DNA from: Pholiota molesta
Taxonomy: Eukaryota > Basidiomycota > Agaricomycetes > Agaricales > Strophariaceae
DNA length: 37,248 bases
Assembly (NCBI GenBank): GCA_014925825.1
Contig: JACGCK010000339.1
Coordinates: forward strand, 1-37,248
Direction of reading: 5' to 3'
Positions 12,615-25,482 of this stretch are shown piece after piece. The translations under genes were made by a program, and so were the position numbers. The notes below the pieces were generated by a model. The model searched no databases. It saw only the letters and a list, made by a program, of their open reading frames with translations, and was not told where the DNA came from. How positions within the stretch are numbered: the first letter of the stretch is position 1; each line of letters starts with the position of its first letter.

Positions 12615-12685
12615 CGGGTCCGCAGTAGTGCGCAGCTTCCATGCTTTCGCCAAGGGTCCGTTCGAACCCTCCGCATACCACCACC

Positions 12686-13458
12686 ATGAATCAAGCGCTG
12701 GCCTCCGTATTCATCATATCTTCCTCGTTAGTTCAACCTAGTTATGCACAATTCACTCGCCAGCGAACAGTGGGATCACCGGGAAGAATCATTGCAGGAA
12801 TTATTGTTGGTACGCCTTTCAAAGTTTCCTAAAATTCCCAATCGTTCGAAGGGTATTCACGACTTCGTCTTCTCAGCTGTCCTTATTGCCTTCTTCTTGT
12901 TATGTTTCTGCCTTATGATGCGCCGTCGACGTACCGGGAGACTGATGACTGTAGGGCCTAGTGGTGGCGGATTCATGCAGCCTGGTCCCAAACCACTGTT
13001 CGGCGGTCCATGGGGACGATCGAACGCCGGTTATAACGGCCAAAACACTCCTATGGGCCCATATCCTAACCAGGGTTCGAATTACTACCCCGGGAATGGC
13101 GCTCAGCCTCAATGGCAGGCGCCCTATAACTCTGAATACCCTGGTCCAAACGATCCCGCACCACCACCTTCGTATGGCCAAGATGCGGGTTACGGGCGCC
13201 AATTCAGCCCAGTACGCGATTCCTTCTTCATGATATTGTCACTCTCAATGACTTTGTTTGTTCGCAGCCGCCAGGACCACCGCCACATCAGAGTAGTAAC
13301 CAAGGTTCTTACGCCCCGGTACGTTGCTACTCCAATTTATATTCGACGTTTGTGATCATTCATATTGATTACCTGGAAATCGACAGCCACTGGGACCTCC
13401 GCCTGCTGCACATACGACTGGAAAAGATAACCAATTCTACGGCGGCTTCCAACCTTAA
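12686..13458 (+). CDS. RCR-like single-pass membrane protein with PPxY motif (copy 1, 193 aa)
   Basis: Exons 12686-12809, 12877-13211, 13268-13318 and 13387-13458 close in frame to a TAA. Introns are 67, 56 and 68 nt with GTACG donors. Residues 1-21 are a hydrophobic N-terminal signal-like segment, 35-56 a membrane span with a run of four Arg at 57-60 on its inner side, then a Gly/Pro/Asn/Tyr-rich tail with PPSY at 138-141 and a Pro-rich end. This order (span, RRRR, PPxY tail) resembles the fungal RCR family (Congo red resistance, chitin deposition), whose yeast members bind the ubiquitin ligase Rsp5 through PPxY and act in ER/endosomal trafficking. The family assignment is by architecture only. 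A paralogue with the same exon plan lies inverted at 27760-28509. Confidence 0.82.
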
Positions 13459-15643
13459 TCGGTCAACCAGTTACGCTCATTCTTGTGGACATTACCCTAC
13501 ATTACCCTATCGTGTATCCTTACCCATCGCCGATTGTTTTCTGTATTCCATTTTGTAGACAATTTTTGCTATGCATACGAGTATTGTAGCCTTCGTTTCC
13601 GAGTTCTGATAGACTATTGTACGATTTATGTTGATTTGTTCTATCAGTATGAAATACAGCTCTGACGCTCTTCACGTATCCAGTTAGTGTGCCCCTGAGG
13701 ATTTGTCATAACGGTTCAGCCTTCTACCTCCTCGATGCTCATAGTCTACTAATAAATTCGAAGTGTAGTAAATTTAAATAAATGAATAACATTGACACAT
13801 ACGGACCATTACCATCTCGCGAAGGCGGGGATTGGGTTCTAAAGCTAACTGAACAATCTAAACGCTACATTTCGAATATTGAATTTATTTAGCCCGTTAC
13901 TGCCTCCAAATTAGCTCGTTTCAATCGTCTCTTCTGCACTCTCATATAAAGCAGAGATTGACTCCGAACTCATTTCTTGAGCACTCGTTCTACCAGATGC
14001 TCCACATTTTCAGTAATCCGCTCGAAGGGTGTAAACGTACAATGACTAAAGGAAACACACATGTCGAAGTAACGTTACTACTTCACTTCTCAGCGACTCC
14101 ATCTTCTCCGTTAGTCTCCGAGGACTTTCTCAGCGCTGAATGTCAACGGTACGTACTCGTCGCTCTTCAGCAGATTTACATGCTTCGAAGGAAGAGCGTG
14201 ACCTTTACATACTGCGGACGAGAAGTATAGTTCGGAGCGGCGGATTAATGGCAAATATGGGGAATTGTTTTGCGACTTCAACCCTACCTCGATAGGCGGA
14301 CAGCGGTGCGAATTCGAATGCGCATGTGCCCACAGGCATAGTGTTTGACTTTGATCTCTGATATTACGACAGCCACCCTCCATCTCTCATCCACACCCCT
14401 GTGATAGTTTACACGATAGAAAATGTTGCGTGGGCATGTCTAACATGTGGTAATTGGTGGAAATTGTCCAGTTTTATGTCACAGGCTATCGATAGTCCGT
14501 ATAGAATCATCTAACCCGCGACCGATCAGAAGGAATCTTTGGAGTATATGAGATAAATCATATCCAACGCAACAAAGTTAAACTTGCGGCCGTGAAAAAC
14601 AAACGAAAATGAAGCTTAAGTACGCATTCAGAGAACATTTGAAAGCTAGCGCTGACGCCACACGAAGTATCCTCACAGTCACATCACCATTTGTCGTGTC
14701 TTCGAAATCTATGGAAATGATGTTCGTTCTATATTACGACATAAGGTTCCGTTGTATGAATCGGCGGAGAAAACAAAGTTTGGTAGCGGATGAAGGTGAG
14801 TAATAAGAGGTTCTTAAGGGCGTAGTAATGGCCGCGGATGATTAACGTCAAACCCGACGACTATGATTTTAAATTATCGCTCAGATACACCAATAATCTA
14901 TCAAGGACGGTACCACGAAAGTCTACGCCGCGAAGCGTAGGCTTAGATTTCCCTGATTGGATCATCACATCTTTTGTTTCATTTTCCTGCGTCTAAATGA
15001 TGAGCGTTAGCATTCAGTGACCCAAAGCGTGCATGCTGCACTTTGTTCACTGAATGGAGTTGATTTATGGGAAATCCATCATGGCTTCATCACGTCACCC
15101 AGCAAAACGCATGTAACAGATGCTTGTAAGTATGTATACGGATGAATGTCATTCAAGCCATTGTGCAACTATGATCCATTTATTAGGAACGTAGGGCGTT
15201 CTGCTGCGGAACATGGGCGCGGATATTTTGTGAGTGAATCATCACGCCTTCGGGAGACATGGCCATTAACCAACCCGACAAAGTGGTGAGTAATTCCGTC
15301 ATGACTTACCGGATACTCAACCCATACCCAGCGGTTGGACCGAACAGGTATGCTACACCTAGTTTGCCCACGGTAATGGATACGAACATATTCTGTGCCG
15401 TTCTACATGTAGCACTGACACACTCAATTCGCATGGCTAGGTTAATTTTGGGTATAAAAATCCACCAATCATGAACGAGGGAATTTGCATTCCTGACGAG
15501 CTATATATGGCATGAACGAACCAGGCTCTAACTCCGCGACTCACTGACCGCAACTTGGGTGTTTAACCTAGGTCCTAGGAGCTGAATACAGCGATATTCC
15601 TTAGACTCTATATACCCACGAAAAGCGTACGCGAACGAAGAGA
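13459..15643. other. intergenic, no firm gene
   Basis: AT-rich sequence without a supported coding frame. It should hold the 3' UTR of the RCR-like gene in its first part. The palindromic element near 15.0 kb is listed separately. Confidence 0.4.
14946..15081. repeat. imperfect palindrome / hairpin element
   Basis: The core at 15011-15056 is a near palindrome: CATTCAGTGA at one end, TCACTGAATG at the other, with mostly complementary sequence between (CCAAAGCGTGCA against TGCTGCACTTTG). Outside it GATTTCCC (about 14946) and GGGAAATC (about 15071) are again complementary, so a longer interrupted hairpin is possible. A separate small inverted repeat, CTACGC...GCGTAG, lies at 14920-14940. It could be a small non-autonomous inverted-repeat element or a structured RNA; no target-site duplication was seen. 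Confidence 0.5.
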
Positions 15644-15960
15644 ATGATTCGACTCAGAAGTATTGAGCTAGAACTGGGCTCAACGAAAATGCCATTAGGA
15701 CTTCAGTGGGACAAGTACAGAGAAGCGTATAAGGAACCTTTTGGATCATTGACAAATAAATAATCCCACACCGCAAACCCCAGGATACCGAGTCATCTAT
15801 GTCGGATGTGGTGATTATACTGACTGAAAGGTTGGAATGTCGAAGAAATATACTAGATGTCTTCCACTCTGAAGTTGCATCAGACCTAGGCCTGAACGCT
15901 CTCGACATCCAGTACGGAATAGTTACCTACGCCATGTACAGTCATAATACGTTTACATAG
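15644..15960 (+). other. two gene-like fragments, unrecognised
   Basis: Two consecutive plus-strand stretches read like protein: one from about 15644 (including LGLQWDKYREAYKEPFGSL, ending TAA) and one from an ATG at about 15798 (including ERLECRRNILDVFHSEVASD, ending TAG near 15958). They are too short to be a gene alone and I found no splice sites joining them. No family recognised; possible relic of an old gene. Confidence 0.2.
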
Positions 15961-18326
15961 ATCATACTCCAGTATGCAGCTACGACATCCGATTCGCTAT
16001 GCGCCGGGGAGCTTCTATCACCAATTCTTTTCGTTGATTTGCTTCGTCTCCGCGTTGGCGCCATCGGGCTATCGGGGCCTCACCAGGACCGAAGACATAT
16101 GTCGATGGAGGCCTCAGATGTCACATACGCTTTAATGGACATACGTATCCATTCGAGCGGAAGTCGTGAACCGAGGTGCCGTTCTTTTAACTCGTGAACA
16201 TCGTGTGAAATTCATTCACCAGCGGCTCAGATATTCCCAACGCAATGTCTGTTCCGCCCGACTGGATAATCATAGATTAGGGCTTGTATAAAAGGCTTTC
16301 TCCAATGATCGCAGATCAGCGCAGGCAGCAGCAAGCTAGTCGATGCCTTCGTCGCTGGCGCCGTAGAATTTGGCCACAACAGTAACGACGCACAGCTAGG
16401 TCCCGTGAGCACGTATTTCAGGTGGATATTCCACAGGACCAAGTCAAAATGCAGGCGTAGATTTGATAACGATTTATATTTTCTCAACCAGCATGATCTC
16501 CATCCAGCTTTTAATGGCAAGAGTTCGAAGAAGAAGAAGAATGGGGATATATGCTCAATGGGTCATGGATGGTCGGGGCGAAAAAAACGAAACGGTTCAA
16601 AGGGTTATTGCATCTACGCAAGTCCTTTCCGCTGAAATACCAGATTCGAGAATACTTGGGTCGATTACAGCATACTTTCTTTGGAATACGTGAAATAATT
16701 CATTAACCTATAGATAGACCACATCATGGAAGAGTTGGAAGCTGTGAAAAGCTCTCATGCTCGTTAATTTTACATCTGGTTTACGGTCAGGGAGATGGTA
16801 CTTTCATACTGGATTCATAATCAAATTCTCAGAGTTCGCATTTCCCGGAAGTAACATACGCGAATCGCGAAATACAGGCCCCACCTTCACGCCTGCACGT
16901 CAGAAGATATAGGAAATATCTTCGTTTACGGGCATCATCAGTACATAGGAATCAGGCAACATTGACCCCCCCAGCCAGGGCCCAGGCATCGCCCTGATTC
17001 ACAGGCACGTCCGCTTCTCTCCAACCGAATTCACGACCTGTCTCGGCGCGTGTGAGGAGTAGTGTAGTCGTCAAGGAAGCCACACGTCAGATTCACAGCT
17101 GGCGCGCGGGCGGGCGGGGTGAACATATCAGGGCGTCATTTTCATGTCAGAAACCCGAATAGATCATTATTCACGGAAATACATAATGCGAGTAAGTAGA
17201 TGCGGTACGATACATGGTTACCAAGAAAATGCGCGAGAGCGATGATGGGAGAACAAGAAAGGTGCGTGCGGAGGAAAACAAAGATGGCCAGATGGGACAT
17301 ACATGGATGCGTGCTTTGTGCGAGAAAGTTGCGGCGATGATGGATGGGCTAATGTGCGATGAGAATGGATCAATGAGTTGGGGACGGAAGTGACGATGCG
17401 CGAATGACCGAGGGAGTTAATGCTGATGATGACAAGGGCTGGGGACCAGATCGGGATGCGAGGACGGAGGGTGTGTGCAAAAAAAGAAGGAAGAAGACTA
17501 TGGTGCGGCGGATATGAATGGGAGAATTGCGGTATGGGAGGCCACGAGGGACCATGAAACGGCATGAACGGGCGATGACGATGAGACGAGCAGTGGCGTA
17601 CAGATGGATAAAGATATGGTGGGTAAGACATCACAACATAACGACGTAACAAAGAAGATAACATAACATAACATAGCGATGATCAACAGTCCAAGAAAGA
17701 CGGGCACAGGACCAAATGGCGACTCAGAATAAAATGAAAACAAACAAGGAGACGGGAACTCGGAAGGCGTCCGAAGAAGGCTACGCCACTGCAAAAAAAC
17801 GACGAAACAAACATAACACGGGGATTCCAAGAAAGAAGATCCACTCGCGCCGGCGCGAATGATGTCGCACGAGGGTGGCTGCGGCCACGCCACGCTCCGC
17901 GATGACAAACGCAGAATCGTCGGAGGCGAACAAGCCCAACCCCGAACAGCGGCGGCGCCAAACATACACGAGGGATGAGGTGTATGTATGTTTCCGCCGA
18001 AAACATACACATAGGAACATTGGAGTGGGAAGGCGCGGCGGTCTGGAAGAACTGTCCACCGTGCGCGGCGGCAGCAACGGTTGACACGGGGTGCTGCTGG
18101 GACGGCCCTGACGTGAATGTAAAAGAAGGAAGGAAGGATTCCTCGAGCACGTAAGCGTGACGCGATGCGAATAAGGTTGAGAAGCAGGGGCGATTACGGA
18201 GTGCAGGGATGGAGGAAGTGTGCAATGTCGACGAGCGCAGAAGCAGGGCAATTACGGAGTGCAGGGATGGAGGAAGCACGCCATGGCGAAGACAGCGCGC
18301 ACGCGACCGACCGCATAGCGCCGCGT
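15961..18326. other. intergenic plus 3' flank of the zinc-finger gene
   Basis: No supported gene. From about 17.2 to 18.3 kb the minus strand is strongly pyrimidine-rich and carries long open frames (for example 17683-18330) with no domain. This is the region just downstream of the zinc-finger gene and is best read as its 3' UTR and flank. Confidence 0.4.
18181..18276. repeat. 38-bp direct repeat, period 59 bp
   Basis: A block starting GAAGCAGGGGCGATTACGGA at 18181-18218 recurs at 18240-18276 with one substitution and one deletion near its start (GAAGCAGGGCAATTACGGAG). It lies 50-145 bp past the stop codon of the zinc-finger gene, so it probably falls in its 3' UTR. Confidence 0.8.
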
Positions 18327-21088
18327 TCACTCGACGACGCGCACGATATCGCCCTCGAACACCACCTTGCCGCGCTCAGCAAGCGCAGCGACCGCGCGCG
18401 CGACCTCAGCGGTGTCGAAATCCTCGTGCTTGTCGGGCGGCATGGCGGCGTTGAGGTACGTGAGGAGCGCGGAGACGGAGAGCTCGTCGGCGGGCTCGTA
18501 CGTGGTGCTGAAGAGATGCGTGAGGGAGGTCTGGATAAAATGTTTTCTGAAAATATGAAAAATCAGAATGAATTCCAAAACCAAAGAGAGAAAAGAAACG
18601 CACCGTCCAGCGGGCGAATCCAGATCCGCAAGCCCAACGGGCCACGGGCGGCGGGGCACACCGCGCGCCATCGCCATGCCCGCGCCCGCACCCTCGATCT
18701 CCTCGATCCACTCCGCCTCCGCATCCGGCTCGCCCTCCGCGTCCGCGTCGTCGCCCGCGCCGCCGTCCCACGCGCGCCCACCACCGCCGCCCATACCGCC
18801 ATTGCCCATGGGGCGGTACGCCGCGGCCCCGCCCGCGACGGCGTGCGCCATGCGCCCCTGCGCGGTGCTGCTGGTGCTGTACCCCCCGCCGTGGTGGGCG
18901 GGCCCGCGCGCAGCGCGCTGGCCGTGGCTACTACTACTGGCGTGTGCGGTGCCGTTGGCGGGGTGGGGCGCGTGCCGCGTGCGGTGCGCCGTGGCGGTGT
19001 TGGCGCGTGCTGTGAGTGCGTGTGCGGGCGCGCGGCGGGCGCCGTGGTGCGCGTCCTTCGCCGCTGCCTTGGCGCTGCTGCTGCTGCCCCCTGCGTGCGG
19101 TGCGGGCTGCTTCGCGTCGGCCGCGCTTGGATCGTCCTCCTCGGACTCGACGTCGACTGCGCCGTCGTCGCCGTCGTCGACTGCGCCGTCGTCGCCGTCG
19201 TCTGGCTTGAACTTGACCTCGTCGTCGTCGTCGCTGCCCGACACCGACACGCTCGCGGAGCGCGGGAGGCCGTGCGGTGCACCGCCGCCTTCCTCCCCGT
19301 CGGCGGACATCAGCTCGTCCTCGTCCTCGTCTGCACGATGGTGCGCGCGGCCGTACGCGTGCGGGTACCGCTGCTGGTGGTGCTGGTGATGGTGGGGTGC
19401 GGAGGCGTATCCAAAGCCGGAGTGTGACGAGGACGACTGCGATTGGTGGTGCGCGGTGGTGTGGTGGTGCGGCCGGCGACCGGATGTATGCGCGAGGTGG
19501 TGCGCGGACGCGGGCGGCGCGCCTTTCATATGCGCCATCTCCGCCGCCTTCGCGTTCCTCCGCTCACTACACCCCCCAAAAAAAAACACGAAAAAAAAAA
19601 ACAGAAACCCAGTCAGCCCCGCACGCATACACACAAAGGAAAAACAAACGAACACCCACCTCCGCCTCAAACACTTCCCCCGATGCTGCACCCACGGATA
19701 CGCACAATAGCTCGAGTCCTGCCGCAGCTGCACCCACTTCGCACACAAACTGCAGAACACCCGGTTCGGCTCCACGCGCCCGATCAGCCTGTCCGCGCGC
19801 AGCGTCGCCGCGCGCTGCTCCGCGTTCCGGCGGCGCGACTCGTGCGCGGGCGCATAGGTGAGGGGGGTGAGGAGGTACGGGGAGGGTGGGGATGGGGCGC
19901 GCGCCAAGCCGGTGGAGGAGGATGAGGGCGGGGCGGGGGCGAGCGGCGCGAGGGCGGGCGTGGCCCCGTTTTGAGCTGCGCCGCGCGCGCCGGCGTCGGG
20001 GTGGGGCGCGGACGGCGAGCGCGGCGAGCGCGAGCCCGCGGGCGCGTGGTGGTCCCCCACCTCGCCCGCGCCCGGACGGGGGCTCGCATCCCCGGGTGTG
20101 GTGGGGGGATGCATGTCCACGGGCTGGCCCGAGGCGCGCCCGCACGCGGCGCGGTGCGAGAGCCAGCGCTGCACGGCGCCGAGGTGGTCGTCGGGCGGGA
20201 GGGAGAGCCAGCGGTCGCAGATATTGCAGAGCAGGCGCTCGGGGTCGAACTTGCGCACGTCGGGGTCCTTGGCGAAGAGACTGTTGCGCTCGGAGAGCGC
20301 GTATGGGTTCTTGGTCGTGCTTCAGTAGACCGTTAGTTAGTGATGGCAAAATAGAGATGATGGAGCAAGCGTACATTTTCTTGGCCAGGCAACTTTTGCG
20401 GTGCGCGTCCCACGGGATGGAGCAGTAGGTGCTGTTGGGGCGCAGCCGGATCCACTTGTCGCAGCTGGCGCAGAGGACGCGGTACGCCTCGAACTGGCCC
20501 ACATACGGATCCGCGCGCAGATACTCGATGCGTTCCTCCTCTGTTCGTTTCGCCCGTCGGCGTTTTGGGGGGTGGGGCCCGGAGGAGGCGGACGGCATGG
20601 TGGACCCAGATGCGTGGAGCGCCGTGGATAGGTGCGTGGAGAGCGGGTCCGTGGACGGCGCGTAGGCGATCGGCGGCGCCGGAGGCCGCTGGGACGCAGC
20701 TGGGCTGTGGATGGGTCAGGGATGTGGTGATCAAGGAGGGCATCGCGCGTACCAGGTTATCCTGTGTGCCTCCCAGTGCTTGAGCGTGAAGCCGCCGCTG
20801 TCGTCGTCGCGGAAAGAGACGCCGGTGCCGCAGGCCTCGCAGATCACGCGACCCGCCTCGTATTCGTCTGGGCGCCCTGGCCCGGTGGCGGTACCGCTCG
20901 AGCTGGCACCGCTGCTGCTGGTGGGGGTAGGCTCGATGGTGGGCTTGCACTGGCTTTTGGGCGAGGGCGGCTCGGCATCGTCGGTGTCGGAGGCGGGCTC
21001 CTTCCGCTTGAGGGGGTTCCTGGAAAAAAGGTGAGCAGACGAAGGGAGACGACGAGGAGACATACGCAGGGGACGGGGAGGAAGGCAT
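18327..21088 (-). CDS. Protein with four C2HC zinc-finger-like repeats and acidic/His-rich tail (6 exons, 820 aa)
   Basis: Exons on the minus strand: 21088-21066, 21019-20753, 20704-20375, 20319-19660, 19566-18604, 18546-18327; 2463 nt, closing in frame. Introns are 46-93 nt. Four repeats share the pattern C-x2-C, an aromatic/hydrophobic core, W, then H-x3-C: C68/C71/H93/C97, C175/C178/H198/C202, C238/C241/H262/C266 and C396/C399/H419/C423 (for example VLCASCDKWIRL, FCSLCAKWVQL). A basic patch (PPKRRRAKR, 142-150) may be a nuclear signal. Between the repeats and the end lie Pro/Ala-, His- and Ser-rich stretches and an acidic stretch with a duplicated DDGDDGAV. The last 73 residues (ALAERGKVVFEGDIVRV) resemble a winged-helix end such as that of MCM proteins; this is tentative. 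All introns are phase 2, and those after exons 2, 3 and 4 fall at or just after a repeat, suggesting growth by exon duplication. DNA or protein binding in the nucleus is inference; I recognise no named family. Confidence 0.85.
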
Positions 21089-24000
21089 GGTCGGTGGGTG
21101 GAGGCCCGAGGGCTGGTGGTTTAAGTAAAGTCTTCTTATTCGGTCGACAAGTAACAGAACGCTTATATGTCATTCCCATAGCTTTGTATTCGCACTCCGC
21201 TATTCGTATCGTCGAATGCCGTAAGTTGACTCGCATTCTTCATTAACTATTCCTCTTTCCAATTCCAAACACACTATGTTGGCCTCTCATTTCGGGTCAC
21301 GCCTCAATTTCCTCGGGCGATCGAGATCGAGATTCGTGCGACGTAACAGGGCGGCGCTTCTCGTCCCTACTTGGGTCACATACATACTTAGGGGACACGC
21401 GTATGTCGTCGGACCACGGGCTCGCTGGGAGGCGCATTGCCTTTTCCAGTAGCCCCTTCCTCATTCTGTCCTCCCGCTCCCCTATGAAAAACACACTCCC
21501 AGGGCTGTGCGCACACCCTCGCCTACGTGTGCACCCAACCGTACCCACGCACGCGGCCCGCTTCCCGGGCCAGCGCCTGTCTACCTCGTTCTTTGTATGC
21601 CACTCCACGCCGCCGCCCGCGTTCCGAGGAGATGAAAGCAGCCCATACGTGTTGCACATGCATATGACTGTTCCAGAATCCCACCCGCTGAACACGAAGA
21701 ACGAACTGTCGAAAGGAAAAAAGGAAAAAGGAAAAAAAGGAAAGCGCGAAACCTTCTCTGACGCCATGTTTTGGCAACCCATAACCCTATTTGAGCGATC
21801 GCAGGCGGATCAGTCACACGCCTGCCTCGCCTTATCGCCCCTCTCGCTGCACCGCGCTCGACGCAGATGCAGATCTGCGCTCGCGCGAACTGGGAGGCAC
21901 AGATCTCATCCGCGCCCCATCACGCTTCCCCTCCTGCCCATGCCCTCTCGCGGGACCCCAGCGCCACCCCCCATCCGGCCTAGTCTCCTCGATCTCCACC
22001 TCCAGTGTCCTAGATCGTACGTGCGTCGGCGGTCGCCCGCGCGCGCCGACCCCAACGCGCGCAACATTCCCCCCACGTCCACGTACGGCCAGGTCATAGA
22101 ACATCTGAACAACAGCTCCCATAATGAAATCTCACGTCACACGCACGACCCTTACGTGAACCGTTGCGCTACGTCAGTACGGCCGCCGGGGCGTTGGCGC
22201 GGGTGGTGGGTGGGTCGTTCGCCCATCTTCCAGTCGTCTTCCAGTTCCAATTTCCAAATCTTACTTCTGTCGATTCCCGAGCATAATTCTATCGCCGTAT
22301 GTATGTACCCAAACGATGTTCTCCCAGATGAAAATTCGTGATCGAAGTCGATATTCCACTGACGCAACGTCTCATCCGGTTATCCTCACTTCACTTGCTT
22401 TCCTGGGTTCGCGACAGACACTGGTTAGTGCGGACGTTGGCGGTCATTAATGCGACTATTATAGGACATATGTAACGGGTAGGTGTTATCGCCCATGTGT
22501 TATGTGTACCTAGTATTCTTTTAGGGCCGCGCAGTGTATGTCAGCTAGTCATAGCGCAGATGAATATGATCAACGTTTGCATTATGAACGGCTCTTACTT
22601 TCCTCTCATCATAGTAGCGTGTCCTAGTGTCGCTGATCTGATCCCACTGTTCATAGGTCTCAGGATATGTATATGTAGCGCGTCTATGTCCTCCGACACG
22701 AAATGAGCAATCAAGTGTCACAGAATACAGCGATGGGCCTAATCAATGTCTGCACGGAGCTTGCATCCTCCACCGCACGATCGTATGCCCTTCTCCCGCG
22801 ATCCCAACACCAGACGCATGCAGTACCGCGGACCGCGACAGAAGGCTGCCTGGCAGCGCATCTCGATCGTATCTGCTAAGCTCGCCACTGCTACATCATT
22901 CGCTTTCACGGTTTTTGGTATAGAAAACACGAACGAACAATAGAAATCTCAAATACTACATAATATCCATATTGAAACGAAACGGACAACGACGCAGATA
23001 ATTCCGCGCATATATCGCGCATATACCTGCTATGGTCAATCTAGTACAAGATCCCCGAAAGTGATCTCACTCCATCGCATGCACCCAATCCCCGGGACCG
23101 CAGTTGCACTATCCGCTGCAATCCCCCGTCAGTTATACTCAGTCATAACACACCTACTTAATCCCTCCCGTCGCGCAGCAGAACAATAGCGTGTCTTCGT
23201 TTGTCAGTCCCGCTGGGGCCAAGCGCGTAAAGGTCTACTAAAGGAAGGGTTCCTGGAGCTTCGGACGGCGCCCCGACATCGGCGGCGGCGGTGCGCGGCT
23301 GCCCAGTCGCCTCCGCACGTATGCCGCCCGCCAGGTTCCGCGCGCTGCTGGTATACGGCGGACATAAGTATGTACGCAGCCGAGTACGACTACGGATGCC
23401 TTGTTCGCGGTAGTCTGAATAGAATAACATGAGATGGAAGGACGGCGGCGGTGGAGGTGTCATACCCTATATCGCGCGATACGGTTGTCCGCGGGTGCAT
23501 GTCATCGGGTGTGCATATGTCCTCTCTACCCTCGTATTAAGCTCGACGGAAGACGGAAGACGGAAGGCGGGACATGGGTGCCAGCGTGGGACATGCGGAT
23601 GCTGATAGAACGCGCGCTAGCGCCGCTAGGAAATGGAGGCCGCCTGCAGACAGACATTGGTGTGTTGCATCGTCCAGCTGATATCTGTGCGTGGCTCGCA
23701 CTACTTACACTGTGTGGTGCGTGATGGCGTACGTAGTACTGAGTATGTGCACGATGGGATGGGGATGGGCCACTAAAGTGAATTAACGACTAGCTTTGGG
23801 TATGAAGACACTGACACATAGACGAGTGATGTTTGGGAAGCATGAGACTACAATGGTAAGTTTGACTAACTAATGCATGTATTACCAATTCGAAGACCTG
23901 TGTCATCTGTATCGGGTTTCTGTCCGAGTCACCGATATGTATAATGCGCCGCGCGTTTATTGTCTGCATACATGCATATAGTTGCCTACCCGCTTGTATA

Positions 24001-25482
24001 CTATAATACAGTCTTCCCAAATGCAGTGGAATTTTATCCAAAGGATACATTTCTGAAATTGTCAATCGACGATTCGAAGCGCGTCACACTTGATGGAAGA
24101 CAGATAAATATGCAGACAGACAGACAAGCCAGACAGACACACAGACTAATGCTATTCCCTTACTTACTTCCTCTCCACTCGGCGCATATCTTCCGAATTT
24201 TCATCAATCAAAGCCAAGCGCAGCGACAACCTCAAGAACGGATCCACGCGTCACAGTGACGCACGCACTGACACCCATTCCAAAAGTAAACCGAGTTGCC
24301 ATATCGGGCGCGCCTGATCGATGAGGGTCCGCGGAATACGGAGATTGGGGGACGGGCGCGCGCAGCTACATAGGCGGATGGCGCTGTAGCCCGGAAGCGC
24401 CTGGGGCGTGGAGACAGACATACGTGGACGTGTGCTGAGCCAGAGTGACTGTCAATGCAGAGAGTCTGTCTTTGTCGCCCAAAGTCAAATTCTGTCGGAA
24501 TTCCGAGGAGTGGATGCTTGATGACTAGAGAAAAAGTGGCATATGAACGGATCGTTGGAGCGAACGAGTTTCGAGGAGCCCGTTTTTCTCCTTTGGCCGA
24601 CAAATAGAGTCGCAGAAGGAGGGCAAGAAGACAGACTTATGCGCGATATGCATAGCGTTACAAGGGTGGTGATAAAGTGCACACTAATCATATCACGGAC
24701 CTTATCAAAACGCACGCATGTAATAATCATGTAGCCAGACCTAGAGCAAGCTGTGGTCATACAACGTCTTCCGAGAATCTAGGACAAGGCTCACATGTAA
24801 CAAGAGCGTTTGATTCGCAGAAGGACATTAAAATTGAACAGTGCGTCGTGATGGTACGAAAAGGTGTACATGTCGCATACACGATATGATACCCTCGCCC
24901 ACAAGTCGACGTCGCGCATTCTCACATGCTCGCACCAGCGTTCTGATTTATGAAAACCACCACACTCGGGTGTTGGTCAGCGTCCCTCAGGAGGTAGTGT
25001 TGGAGCTTACTGCCCTCTGCGCATCTGAATAATTTTTCATGTCAGCCATGTCACCTCGGTGGGAGAATCCACCGATGAATATACCGAAATCAAGCGACAG
25101 CGAGTGCGGACATACGGAATATCCTCATCGGAAGACCTCAGGTGCTATAACACAGAAGTCTAGGTAAGCCTCGAATGCAGATTACCTCGCGCCATCATCT
25201 GTTCATTCGACGAAAATTGGAAATCACAGGATCCAATTAATGCAGTATCTCCGTATGCTGTATGACGGCCCACATGTAGCTTTCTCTTGCTCCTATGTTT
25301 GGCTTCACTGTAATGAAAGCATATATGTGGGCGTTTTCTGGCGGATCTCCTATCAGGATTTAATAAAATGACCGGGAGGCAACTCGCCGGTGAGTATATG
25401 TACGGTACAATTATAGACATGTTGCGCAAGGAACGGATGTCAAGAAGCGCTGGACGGTCGCAGTAGTGGTGTGAAACGTGTG
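21089..25482. other. intergenic, no firm gene
   Basis: The first 1.2 kb is the GC- and pyrimidine-rich upstream flank of the zinc-finger gene, with a long plus frame (21403-22341) that shows no domain. The rest is mixed to AT-rich. Small simple repeats occur (GACGGAA units near 23549-23573; AGAC units near 24110-24145). A short hairpin TCGGTGG...CCACCGA lies near 25056-25075. Confidence 0.4.
24110..24145. repeat. AGAC-type microsatellite
   Basis: An interrupted run of the tetranucleotide AGAC/CAGA in intergenic DNA. Confidence 0.7.

Noticed and set aside
12650..12675. T-arm-like GGTCCGTTCGAACCC as a tRNA gene
   Set aside because: No A-box, anticodon stem or acceptor stem can be placed around it; the same holds for similar motifs near 745-760 and 11770-11785.
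17218..18330. Pyrimidine-rich minus-strand open frames (148-215 aa) as genes
   Set aside because: Biased composition keeps several overlapping frames open; no domains, and they lie in the 3' flank of the zinc-finger gene.
18165..19427. Long plus-strand open frame (420 aa) over the zinc-finger gene
   Set aside because: It is the antisense of a GC-rich exon with strong third-position bias. The minus strand gives a six-exon model with conserved Cys/His repeats and exact phase closure.
24110..24145. AGAC repeat as a CRISPR or telomere-like array
   Set aside because: It is a short interrupted microsatellite without spacers and not a telomere unit; the organism is eukaryotic.
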